This document shows, one piece after another, positions 1 to 6,443 of a stretch of DNA of 9,850 bases (position 1 is its first letter; the number at the start of each line of letters is the position of its first letter). The translations under genes and the position numbers were made by a program. Below the pieces are notes generated by a model that had not been told where the DNA came from, did no database searches, and saw nothing but the letters and a program-made list of their open reading frames with translations. The DNA is from an uncultured Victivallaceae bacterium. GTDB lineage: Bacteria; Verrucomicrobiota; Lentisphaeria; Victivallales; Victivallaceae. The stretch spans positions 1 to 9,850 of the forward strand of contig CAKUKT010000076.1 of assembly GCA_934663655.1 (NCBI GenBank), written 5' to 3'.

Positions 1-1033
1 GCACATAACGCCGACTGCCGGCAAAGCTCTCGAGCCCCGGATTATCCTTGATCGAGAAGCTGATTCCTTCGGGCAGGGTTTCGGCCAGCAGATCGAGAGA
101 CTCCTTCGCCAGTCCCCACGGGTTGAGCCACACCTTGACGTCAAGGTGGCGCTGATCGATCTCCCACCGGAGCATCCGGTGGAAACCGGCAACCCGGTCG
201 ACCATCCGCAGCTTCTTCGGGCCCTGCCCGTCGCCCCAGAAGGCGGTGCCGAGGTCGGAATGCCAGAAGAACATGTGCCGGATCTGCGGAAATTCATCGA
301 AAAGCTGCGCATAAATCTGCCGGTAGAACTCCTGCACCTCCGGATTGTCGGTGTCCAGCGAATAGACCGGGGCGAGACCGCTTTTCCGGAAGTAACCACT
401 CTCATAACGCGGCCCCCGCCACTGCGGGTGTACCGCGAAAAACGACTCCGGATAGGGGCGCGGCAGGAAGGTGGTGATGATCGGTTCGAGTCCGTATTTT
501 ACCGCGGCGCCGATGGTGGCGGCAAGTTCCCGGTGGTTGGCCTCGATCAACTCCCGGGGTATCGCGCCACCGTGCAGCGGGGTCTCGAAAAACCACGCCA
601 GCGAGGGGTTCGTGAACGCGTAATTCCAGTGATACGGCGCCATCGGCTGGGAGTGCGAGAAACGGTTGCATTCCATTCCGGTATAGCCGAGCGCGGCGAG
701 GTTGCGGGCATAATCGTCGAGGCTGAAGTCAAACCCGGTCGGTTGATAGCAGTCAAACGCGAAGTCCTCCATGATCAGCCGGTTCGGGAAAGGCGAAACC
801 CGATGGATCGGCAGTTCCGGCACCTGCCGTCGTTTCAGCCGGGCAAGAAGATAATCAACGGCGGCGACCAGCGCGGCGGTGGCGCCGGCCCGGAATGAAT
901 ATCCGACGGCGGCGGCTTCGATTACAAATTCCCGTCCGGCCAGCCGCCGGTCGATCACGGCGGTCGACCCCGCAAGTTCCGGATAACGTCCAATCAAATC
1001 GCAGGCGGAGGTGGCATCCACAAAGGTATCCAT
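1..1033 (-). CDS. Glycoside-hydrolase-like TIM-barrel protein, C-terminus beyond the window
   Basis: Reading the minus strand from the ATG at 1033 gives 344 residues with no stop before the left edge. The first ~70 residues have no signal peptide. Residues 35-66 (REFVIEAAAVGYSF, then AALVAAVDYLLARL) resemble the small alpha/beta domain that precedes the barrel in GH20, GH67 and related enzymes. From residue 87 a barrel seems to begin: LIMEDFAFDCYQP, then YARNLAALGYTGMECNRFSH, with later strand-like stretches EPIITTFLPRPYP (183-195), RHMFFWHSD (252-260) and LDVKVWLNPWG (297-307). Many Trp, His and Asp residues suit a sugar-binding cleft. An AGGAG lies 13 bases before the ATG, which is rather far, but no other start lies between it and the upstream in-frame stop. 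It is divergent from the glycoside hydrolase at 1414. The coding call is firm; the exact family and substrate are not, and the catalytic residues may lie outside the window. Confidence 0.85.
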   Translation of the reverse strand, partial: MDTFVDATSACDLIGRYPELAGSTAVIDRRLAGREFVIEAAAVGYSFRAGATAALVAAVDYLLARLKRRQVPELPIHRVSPFPNRLIMEDFAFDCYQPTGFDFSLDDYARNLAALGYTGMECNRFSHSQPMAPYHWNYAFTNPSLAWFFETPLHGGAIPRELIEANHRELAATIGAAVKYGLEPIITTFLPRPYPESFFAVHPQWRGPRYESGYFRKSGLAPVYSLDTDNPEVQEFYRQIYAQLFDEFPQIRHMFFWHSDLGTAFWGDGQGPKKLRMVDRVAGFHRMLRWEIDQRHLDVKVWLNPWGLAKESLDLLAETLPEGISFSIKDNPGLESFAGSRRYV

Positions 1034-1079
1034 AACGGCAGTTGAACTCCTGAAAAAATTGATCCACGGTGTATTATAC

Positions 1080-1108
1080 AATATATCGGTGTTCCGGTTT
1101 TTTTACAA
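1080..1108 (-). promoter_or_regulatory. Sigma70-type promoter for the left-edge gene
   Basis: On the minus strand TTGTAA (1108-1103) is followed by a 17-base spacer and TATATT (1085-1080). A second -10-like TATAAT lies at 1078-1073 but has no matching -35. Transcription would start about 30-40 bases before the ATG at 1033. The box pattern resembles the promoters proposed upstream of yggS and radC. Prediction by eye only. Confidence 0.5.
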
Positions 1109-1141
1109 GGCGCGGCCACAGAAACAAAGTGATTTCATCTT

Positions 1142-1171
1142 CCCGGGGCTTCCCGTTTGCCGGGAGCCGGG
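1142..1171. other. Bulged G+C-rich hairpin
   Basis: The arm at 1142-1155 can pair with 1161-1171 (CGGGAGCCGGG) through 11 base pairs with two small bulges, around the loop TTTGC. It lies between divergent genes and so does not follow the end of any gene. That argues against a terminator role despite the T-run some bases downstream on the plus strand. It might be part of a protein-binding site or mean nothing. Confidence 0.3.
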
Positions 1172-1198
1172 AAATGTTCTTTTTGCCGGCATATCGGT

Positions 1199-1217
1199 AA
1201 AATCCGCCAAAATCCGC
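1199..1217 (+). repeat. Two 9-base direct repeats, 10-bp period
   Basis: AAAATCCGC occurs at 1199-1207 and again at 1209-1217, exactly ten bases apart, so both copies present the same face of the helix. It sits next to a CGGTAA (1195-1200) that resembles the half-site of the inverted repeat at 1231-1260. It could be a regulator binding site for the divergent genes; that function is inferred. Confidence 0.4.
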
Positions 1218-1230
1218 GGCATTTTTCCTC

Positions 1231-1266
1231 TTACCGGTGGTTTTCCGGGGTTTCCGGTAATATACT
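1231..1266 (+). promoter_or_regulatory. Inverted-repeat operator candidate abutting a -10 box
   Basis: TTACCGG (1231-1237) and CCGGTAA (1254-1260) form a perfect 7-base inverted repeat with a 16-base spacer. The right half-site touches TATACT (1261-1266), a 5-of-6 match to the -10 consensus. No recognisable -35 exists at the right distance, and the inverted repeat covers that position. The arrangement suits a promoter controlled by a dimeric regulator, either an activator replacing the -35 or a repressor blocking it. The leader to the ATG at 1414 would be about 140 bases. Confidence 0.45.
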
Positions 1267-1354
1267 ATATCCCGGACAACACTCTTTTTCTGCCTTGAAC
1301 GGTCGAAATCCTCTGTTTCGCGGTTGTGATGCGGCGGCAGGAAGAATGCAGCGG

Positions 1355-1406
1355 GGAGGAGAGGTGCGATCACTCCCTCCGGACCGGATATAAATTCATT
1401 GAGGAG
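1355..1406 (+). promoter_or_regulatory. Ribosome binding site with possible alternative leader pairing
   Basis: GAGGAG at 1401-1406, seven bases before the ATG at 1414, is a strong Shine-Dalgarno sequence and decides the start of the downstream gene. Upstream, CTCCCTCC (1373-1380) can pair either with GGAGGAG (1355-1361) or with the Shine-Dalgarno itself, each with one bulged C. This could let the leader hide or expose the start. The binding site is well supported; the switching idea is only inference. Confidence 0.5.
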
Positions 1407-1413
1407 CAGATTC

Positions 1414-3378
1414 ATGATCGATTTGAATGGTAAAAATCTCGAGCGGTTCTGTGCCGGGGATCACTTCTTTGTCGGCTGCAACTACTGGGCCTCCCACGCC
1501 GGAACCGCGATGTGGCGCAACTGGGACGAGGAGATCGTGGCGGCGGATTTCCGAACCCTTGCCGAACACCGGATTGAAGTACTGCGGGTTTTCCCGCTGT
1601 GGCCGGACTTTCAGCCAATCCATGAAATCAGCGGCTACGCCCAGCGCGGCGCGGAGGTTAGATTCGCGGAGGCGCCGCTGCCCGACACTCCCGCCGGCCG
1701 GGCGGGAATGAGCGGGGAGATGCTCGAACGCTTCCGCCGCCTGACCGAACTCGCCGACGCCGCCGGTCTCAAACTGGTCGTCGGCCTGCTCACCGGCTGG
1801 ATGAGCGGGCGGATGCATGTTCCACCGGCGCTGGAACGGCGCAATGTATTGACCGACCCCTTCGCAATCAGGTGGGAACTCCGTTTCGTCGATCATTTCG
1901 TCCGCAGCTTCCGGGAATCACCGGCGATTGTCGCCTGGGATCTCGGCAATGAATGCAACTGCATGGCCGAACTTGCCAGTGTGGACGAAGCGTGGTGCTG
2001 GAGCCGGATCATCTCCTCGGCAATCCGGGTTGTTGATCCCGGGCGGCCGGTGGTGTCGGGAATGCATTCCCTGGTAGTGGAATCCTCCAATCGCCACTAC
2101 TGGACCATCAGTGATCAGGCGGAAACCACCGACATTCTGACCACCCACCCCTATCCGCTTTTCACGCCGCGCATGAGCATGGATGTGGTGAACACCATGC
2201 GCAACGCCTTTCACGCCACCACGGAAACCCGGCTTTACGGAGACATCGGCGGGGTGCCGGCTTTCGTTGAGGAGGCAGGCAGCCTCGGGCCGGGACTCTC
2301 CAGCGATGACCGCGCGGCCTTGTATTTGCGCAACCTGCTCTGGGACGCCCTCGCCCATGATTGCCGGGGCGTGCTCTGGTGGTGCGCTCACGACCAGTCG
2401 GAACTGCCGCAGGCGCCCTACGACTGGAACAGCATCGAACGGGAACTCGGATTGCTGCGTCCCGGATACCACCCGAAACCGGTAATGAAGGTGTTCTCCG
2501 AATTTTCCCGGCGCCTTGAAGAACTCCAACTCCACCATCTGCCTGTTTTCCGGCGCGATGCGGTGGTGCTGCTCAGTCATGACCAGGACTCCTGGACGGT
2601 CGCTCACGCCGCCTGGCTGCTGGCGAAACAGGCGGGATTCGACGTGGAGTTTCAAAAAGCAGATCAACCGTTGAAACCGGCGTCGCTCTATCTGCTGCCG
2701 TCAATCCGGGGCACCCGGGTCATCGACCGCCGCCGCTACTTCGAACTGCTTGCCCGGGTTCGCGACGGGGCGACGCTGGCGGTCACCGGTGACGGCGGGA
2801 TTCTCCAGCCGTTTGCCTCGAAGTTCGGAGTGGAGGTCGACTATCTCGCGGCCGCAACCGCACCGCTGGTGGTGAGCAATCGCGACCTCTACTTTGAGTG
2901 CCCCGGCGAATTTCTCCAGAAACTGCGGAACATCGACGCCGAAGTGCTCGCCGTCGATGCGGACGGCGATCCGGCATGCACACTGCGCGCCTGCGGTGCG
3001 GGAAAGCTGATCTATCTCAATGCGCCGCTGGAATACAGTGCCGGCAGAACGCCGCGAATGTTCATGCCCGGAGCGCCGGAGTTTTATCGGGTCTACCGGA
3101 TGGCGGCAGCTGCGGCCGGCATCCGGCGCATAGTGACGAGCGGGAATCCGTTTGTAACCATGACCGAACACCGGGAAGCTCCGGATCAACTCCGGGTGCT
3201 GGCGGTGAACAACCTCCCGGAAACCGTGGAGATCATCCCGGAAATCGCCGCCGGTTGGCAGCTGGTTTCGGTGGACGGCGGCGAAGTTCCGACGGGCAAC
3301 CAGCTCCGGGTACGAGGCAACGATGCCCTGGTGCTGACGCTGCGAAACAATTCTCCGAACCTCAACGAACCGCGGTGA
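1414..3378 (+). CDS. Intracellular clan-A glycoside hydrolase (GH5/GH42-like, three-domain)
   Basis: The protein has 654 residues from the ATG at 1414; a longer frame from the TTG at 1399 is rejected because GAGGAG lies ideally for 1414. Residues 1-365 look like a (beta/alpha)8 barrel of clan GH-A. WDLGNE (175-180) supplies the likely acid/base Glu180, THPYP (244-248) is a typical strand end, and FVEEAG (284-289) supplies the nucleophile, probably Glu287. Residues ~380-580 resemble the glutamine-amidotransferase/flavodoxin-like domain found behind the barrel in GH42-type enzymes (VVLLSHDQDSW, then VTGDGG). Residues ~590-648 look like a small beta domain. There is no signal peptide, so it probably hydrolyses imported oligosaccharides; beta-mannoside or beta-galactoside are guesses. 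It is divergent from the enzyme at 1-1033, which suggests shared control. Clan is fairly certain, family and substrate are not. Confidence 0.88.
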   Translation: MIDLNGKNLERFCAGDHFFVGCNYWASHAGTAMWRNWDEEIVAADFRTLAEHRIEVLRVFPLWPDFQPIHEISGYAQRGAEVRFAEAPLPDTPAGRAGMSGEMLERFRRLTELADAAGLKLVVGLLTGWMSGRMHVPPALERRNVLTDPFAIRWELRFVDHFVRSFRESPAIVAWDLGNECNCMAELASVDEAWCWSRIISSAIRVVDPGRPVVSGMHSLVVESSNRHYWTISDQAETTDILTTHPYPLFTPRMSMDVVNTMRNAFHATTETRLYGDIGGVPAFVEEAGSLGPGLSSDDRAALYLRNLLWDALAHDCRGVLWWCAHDQSELPQAPYDWNSIERELGLLRPGYHPKPVMKVFSEFSRRLEELQLHHLPVFRRDAVVLLSHDQDSWTVAHAAWLLAKQAGFDVEFQKADQPLKPASLYLLPSIRGTRVIDRRRYFELLARVRDGATLAVTGDGGILQPFASKFGVEVDYLAAATAPLVVSNRDLYFECPGEFLQKLRNIDAEVLAVDADGDPACTLRACGAGKLIYLNAPLEYSAGRTPRMFMPGAPEFYRVYRMAAAAAGIRRIVTSGNPFVTMTEHREAPDQLRVLAVNNLPETVEIIPEIAAGWQLVSVDGGEVPTGNQLRVRGNDALVLTLRNNSPNLNEPR

Positions 3379-3415
3379 TCGTCGCGATTTTCCGGAGGGA
3401 GCGGCTCATCCGCAG

Positions 3416-3443
3416 TTGCAAAGATGGCGCGGTGAACTATATT
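3416..3443 (+). promoter_or_regulatory. Sigma70-type promoter for yggS-panE
   Basis: TTGCAA (3416-3421), a 16-base spacer and TATATT (3438-3443) lie in the gap after the glycoside hydrolase stop. Transcription would begin near 3450, giving a leader of about 137 bases. It suggests that yggS-panE is a separate unit and not the tail of the glycoside hydrolase operon. No rho-independent terminator is visible between that stop and this promoter. Confidence 0.5.
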
Positions 3444-3449
3444 ATATTG

Positions 3450-3547
3450 CGGGTGTTCCATCCCGGCGGCGAAACGATCCGGCGGCGGGAAGCGAACCGG
3501 ACCGCCCCCGCCCGGAGGCCCGAACTCCTCTCTTTGGCAAACACCCG
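3450..3547 (+). ncRNA. Possible structured 5' leader RNA of yggS-panE
   Basis: CGGGTGTT (3450-3457) is perfectly complementary to AACACCCG (3540-3547), so the 5' end of the predicted transcript could close a long-range helix. Inside it, 3479-3489 pairs with 3507-3515 through nine G-C pairs with a two-base bulge and a 17-base loop. The remaining 3548-3586 holds the weak ribosome binding site of yggS. I do not recognise a known riboswitch class. In G+C-rich DNA such pairings can arise by chance, so this is a candidate only. Confidence 0.3.
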
Positions 3548-3586
3548 TTGAGCCGTTAACCAATTGTAATTATGGGGCGATCTGCT

Positions 3587-4270
3587 ATGAGCGATGATCT
3601 TTTCACCCGTTACCGGCGGGTGCGTGCGGAGGTGGACGCGGCGGCGCATGCCGCCGGACGCACTCCGGAAGAGGTGTTTCTGCTGCCGGTGAGCAAAACC
3701 GTCCCGGCTCCGGTCATCCGCGAACTGTATGAACACGGGCTGCGCGATTTCGGCGAGAACCGCGTTCCGGTGCTCGAAGAGAAGGCCGGAATCCTCCCGG
3801 AAGATATCCGCTGGCATTTCATCGGCCAGCTTCAGTCCAACAAGGTGCGCAAGGTGGTGAAAATCGCCTCGGTCATCCATTCGGTCGACTCGGCAGCGCT
3901 CGCCGAACGCATCGACCGGATCGCTGGTGAAGAGGGGCGCCGCCCCCGGATACTGGTGGAGATCAACGTCTCCGGAGAGGCGAGCAAAAGCGGCGCCCCG
4001 CTCGATCGGTGGCAGGAAGTTGCCGTTGCCGCCGCGCAATGCCGTTGCGCTCAATTCGCCGGCCTGATGACGATGGCGCCCTTCAACGCCGCTCCGGAAG
4101 AGCTCCGGGAAATCTTCACCCGGCTCCGGCAGCTGCGGGATGAAATCAACCGCGAAGCCGGTCTGTCATTGCCGCTGCTCTCCATGGGAATGAGCGGCGA
4201 TTTCCGCGAAGCAATCGCCTGTGGTTCGACGCTGGTGCGGATCGGGACGGCGATTTTTTCCGACAACTGA
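3587..4270 (+). CDS. yggS: YggS/PROSC-family pyridoxal phosphate homeostasis protein
   Basis: This 227-residue protein matches the usual ~230-residue length of the YggS family (alanine-racemase-type barrel, COG0325). These proteins bind pyridoxal 5'-phosphate in the cytoplasm without known catalysis and buffer vitamin B6. Visible signatures are VSK (35-37) with Lys37 as the Schiff-base lysine, FGEN (55-58), HFIGQLQSNK (77-86), INVSGEASKSG (126-136), GLMTMAP (159-165), and the phosphate-binding end SMGMSGDF (199-206) plus GSTLVRIGTAIF (213-224). The ATG at 3587 is preferred: a GGGG lies nine bases upstream and the family usually starts here. The in-frame ATG at 3572 has no ribosome binding site and would add only five residues. 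panE follows after 11 bases, so the two are surely cotranscribed. Family assignment is very secure. Confidence 0.95.
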   Translation: MSDDLFTRYRRVRAEVDAAAHAAGRTPEEVFLLPVSKTVPAPVIRELYEHGLRDFGENRVPVLEEKAGILPEDIRWHFIGQLQSNKVRKVVKIASVIHSVDSAALAERIDRIAGEEGRRPRILVEINVSGEASKSGAPLDRWQEVAVAAAQCRCAQFAGLMTMAPFNAAPEELREIFTRLRQLRDEINREAGLSLPLLSMGMSGDFREAIACGSTLVRIGTAIFSDN

Positions 4271-4281
4271 GAGGTAAGGTT

Positions 4282-5217
4282 ATGAAAGTTCTGTTGATCG
4301 GCGCCGGCGGCGTCGGCGTCTATTTCTGCAGCATGCTTGCCCGCGCCGGAGCGGAAGTGACGGTGGTGGCACGTTCGGAATATGAAACGGTTCGCGCCAA
4401 CGGCGGCTACCGGGTCGAGGCTCCGCGGGAGAAATATTTCTTTACGCCGGCGCGGCTGCTGAACTCAGCTGCGGAATACCGGGAGACCGCCGATTTTGTG
4501 ATTCTGGCGACCAAAGTGCTCGACGGGGTGAATCAGGCGGAACTGCTGCGTCCGGCGATCAATTCCGCCGGAACGGTCATCGTTCAGATCCAGAACGGCA
4601 TCGACATCGAGCGGGAAATCGCCGAAACCTTCCCGGAAAACGAACTGGTGAGCGCAGTCGCCTATATCGGCGTCGCCCGCCCGAAACCGGGACTGATCGG
4701 CGTCCAGTCGGCGGGTCGGCTCAAGATCGGCACCTACCCGCGCGGAATCGGCGCCGGAGCGCGGAAACTCGCGGAAACATTCGAATCGGTGGGGATCGAA
4801 TGCAAAACCTTTGATGAGATCGGCTTCTACCGCTGGGAAAAACTGGCTTGGAACCTGCCCTTCAATCCGGTGTCGATTCTGGCCGGCGGCGTTGATACCC
4901 GGACGATCTGCGACGACAACGAACTCGAACCCCTCTGCGTCGCGCTGATGGATGAAGTGATCGCCGTCGCCAATTCCGAAGGCTATGCGCTGACTCACGA
5001 AGCGGCGGATAACCAGATGAATTATACCCGCCATTTTCCCGCCTACCGCACCAGCATGCTTCAGGATCTCGACAACCACCGGCCACTGGAACTCGAAGCG
5101 ATCCTCGGCAATGCACTGCGGATAGCCAGGCGAAACGGCGTGCCGACCCCCCGGATCGCTACCTGCTATGCGCTGCTGAGATCGATCGAACGCACCCGGA
5201 AGAGCGCAAAACGGTAA
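4282..5217 (+). CDS. panE: 2-dehydropantoate 2-reductase (ketopantoate reductase)
   Basis: This 311-residue protein would reduce 2-dehydropantoate to (R)-pantoate with NADPH, a step toward pantothenate and coenzyme A. The N-terminal Rossmann fold carries GAGGVG (7-12), and QNGID (104-108) holds the conserved Asn. The C-terminal helical domain has WEKLAWNLPFNP (185-196), where Lys187 is the expected catalytic lysine. SMLQDL (258-263) and LELEAILGN (269-277) follow, with Glu270 aligned to the substrate-binding Glu of the E. coli enzyme. GAGG seven bases before the ATG is a good ribosome binding site. It lies 11 bases after yggS and ends with TAA directly followed by a second TAA, 18 bases from the end of a convergent gene. 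Wider members of this family act on other 2-keto acids, so the substrate is likely but not proved. Confidence 0.92.
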   Translation: MKVLLIGAGGVGVYFCSMLARAGAEVTVVARSEYETVRANGGYRVEAPREKYFFTPARLLNSAAEYRETADFVILATKVLDGVNQAELLRPAINSAGTVIVQIQNGIDIEREIAETFPENELVSAVAYIGVARPKPGLIGVQSAGRLKIGTYPRGIGAGARKLAETFESVGIECKTFDEIGFYRWEKLAWNLPFNPVSILAGGVDTRTICDDNELEPLCVALMDEVIAVANSEGYALTHEAADNQMNYTRHFPAYRTSMLQDLDNHRPLELEAILGNALRIARRNGVPTPRIATCYALLRSIERTRKSAKR

Positions 5218-5235
5218 TAACGCCCGGAGTTGATT

Positions 5236-5718
5236 TCACCGTGCGGAGAGTTCCGGCAGCCCGCGCCGGTTCCGCTCGGCGGCAAACGCCGTCCAGGCCG
5301 CCGGATCACGGGCGATCCGCCGAACCAGCGCCGTGGGTGAGGTCCCGAGCTGCGCAGCGACGGCGCGATGGTCGTACCCATGCTCCTCAAGCAGATCAAA
5401 AAGCGCGGCCAGAACCAGCGGATAATCGTGATGTTCCGGAGCGCAGGGGAAGTGTTCCGGCACCCGCGCCGGCAGTTCGCGCCACCGCAGAGCGATGGTG
5501 AGCCGGAGTTTCCGCAATGCATTGGCGCGGTTCCGGTGCTGGCTGCGTTCGGTGCAGTCGGTGGCAAAATAGCCGGTTCCCGGCAGTTCCACCCGCACCG
5601 CCGTGGAACTCTTGTTGCGCTTCTGACCGCCCGGTCCGCTCCCGTAACCGAAACTGATCCGGCAGAGCTCCGAAAGCGCGACGTCATCCAGCGCCAGTAA
5701 TTGGTCGCGTTCGCTCAT
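5236..5718 (-). CDS. GGQ-domain release-factor-like protein (possible ribosome rescue factor)
   Basis: The 160-residue protein carries a class-I release factor catalytic domain near its N-terminus: GYGSGPGGQKRNKSSTAVRV (24-43), with GGQ at 30-32, the motif that triggers peptidyl-tRNA hydrolysis on the ribosome. RSQHRNRANALRKL (58-71) matches the usual helix after the GGQ loop. Codon-reading domains of RF1/RF2 are absent, as in the ArfB/YaeJ, ICT1 and C12orf65 group. The C-terminus is not the Lys/Arg-rich tail of ArfB; residues ~112-136 (EHGYDHRAVAAQLGTSPTAL and on) look like a helix-turn-helix. Its ATG overlaps the radC stop by four bases (ATGA), and GGAG lies seven bases upstream, inside radC, so the two are translationally coupled. 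Hydrolase activity is inferred from the motif. It might rescue stalled ribosomes or be a diverged paralogue. Confidence 0.88.
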   Translation of the reverse strand: MSERDQLLALDDVALSELCRISFGYGSGPGGQKRNKSSTAVRVELPGTGYFATDCTERSQHRNRANALRKLRLTIALRWRELPARVPEHFPCAPEHHDYPLVLAALFDLLEEHGYDHRAVAAQLGTSPTALVRRIARDPAAWTAFAAERNRRGLPELSAR

Positions 5719-6413
5719 TTTCCCTCTCCGGAAACCGGACGGTGCAGTAAACTCCGGCTCGCTGACGGCGTCACAATCAGATGGTCATGAAGCGTCACCT
5801 GAAGTTCGCGCAAGCCCTTCATTATCTCGCGTGTGAGTTCCAAATCCGCGGCGCTCGGTTCGCAAACGCCGCTGGGGTGGTTATGCGCGAGAATCACTCC
5901 GGTCGCCCGTGACCGCAACGCCGTTTCCAACACCTCGCGCCGGTATACCGAAGCCCGATCGACGGTGCCGGGGTAGACTTCCGAAGCGACCAGATGGTTG
6001 CGGGAATTGAGGTAGAGCACCATCAGCGTCTCTTTTTTGCCGCCGCCGAGTTTCATGCGCAGATAATCGACCACTTTGCTGTAGGAATCAAGGACATCGG
6101 CACTGCACACATGCTGTTCAAGATAGCGGGTACAGGTCTGCCGGATGAGCAGCAGAGCCACCACACCGGCCGGCCCCATGCCCGGCACCTCGAGCAATTC
6201 ATCGCCGCTGGCGTCAAGCACCGCCTCAAACGAACCGAAACGGGCGATGAGCGCTTTGGCAATCGGTTTGACGTCGCGGCGCAAAATCGCACCGGTCAGG
6301 ATCAGCTCCAGAACCTCGTAATCATTCAACGCGGCAATCCCGCCGCGCAAAAAACGCTGCCGGAGCCGTTCCCGGTGTCCGGCGGTGTTTCTGTTGACGG
6401 GAACTACGCTCAT
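5715..6413 (-). CDS. radC: RadC family protein (JAMM/MPN domain)
   Basis: The 232-residue protein has the two parts typical of RadC. Residues 11-90 form a helical region with a helix-hairpin-helix (LLEVPGMGPAGVVAL, 73-87). Residues 108-226 form a JAMM-type metalloprotease-fold domain with the metal-binding HNHPSG (177-182) and Asp190 in PSAAD, plus the conserved YRREV near 157 and DHLIV at 210-214. Length matches the family. Despite the name, its role in DNA repair is doubtful; RadC-type proteins are widespread, and JAMM relatives occur with mobile elements and anti-restriction genes. The ATG at 6413 follows GAGAG at a six-base spacing. A good promoter lies just upstream, and the release-factor-like gene overlaps its stop, so these two form a small operon. 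Identification is secure; function is not. Confidence 0.95.
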   Translation of the reverse strand: MSVVPVNRNTAGHRERLRQRFLRGGIAALNDYEVLELILTGAILRRDVKPIAKALIARFGSFEAVLDASGDELLEVPGMGPAGVVALLLIRQTCTRYLEQHVCSADVLDSYSKVVDYLRMKLGGGKKETLMVLYLNSRNHLVASEVYPGTVDRASVYRREVLETALRSRATGVILAHNHPSGVCEPSAADLELTREIMKGLRELQVTLHDHLIVTPSASRSLLHRPVSGEGK

Positions 6414-6443
6414 TGTCTACTCTCACGGTTTGATATCAGGAAG

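Larger units (their letters stand above)
1034..1413. other. Divergent intergenic control region
   Basis: This 380-base gap separates two genes transcribed away from each other. It is A+T-richer than its surroundings near 1070-1110 and 1255-1275. I see a leftward promoter (1080-1108), a bulged hairpin (1142-1171), a 10-bp-period direct repeat (1199-1217), an inverted repeat abutting a rightward -10 (1231-1266), and a purine/pyrimidine leader ending in the ribosome binding site of the right gene (1355-1406). The short open frames here look like chance: they have no good ribosome binding site and no recognisable protein features. Confidence 0.7.

Noticed and set aside
146..898. A 250-residue plus-strand open frame
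   Set aside because: It lies antisense to the continuous minus-strand frame 1-1033, which has enzyme-like sequence. The plus-strand product is Arg/Gly/Pro-rich with no recognisable domain.
1368..1380. Resemblance of GATCACTCCCTCC to the 3' end of 16S rRNA
   Set aside because: The match is short and imperfect, and no other rRNA sequence lies nearby; it is explained as a pyrimidine tract.
1074..1415. A 113-residue minus-strand frame in the divergent gap
   Set aside because: Its start overlaps the glycoside hydrolase start region on the other strand, it has no good ribosome binding site, and its product has no recognisable features; the region is better explained as control DNA.
3400..3412. 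Hairpin GCGG-CTCAT-CCGC after the glycoside hydrolase stop
   Set aside because: The stem has only four pairs and no T-tract follows, so it is not a credible terminator.
3437..4054. A 205-residue minus-strand open frame over the yggS leader and gene
   Set aside because: It is antisense to conserved yggS motifs, and its product looks like a shadow translation.
5211..5242. Possible shared terminator between the convergent panE and GGQ genes
   Set aside because: ACGGT and ACCGT can pair, with TTTT following on the minus strand, but the stem is only five bases with a 22-base loop, too weak to call.
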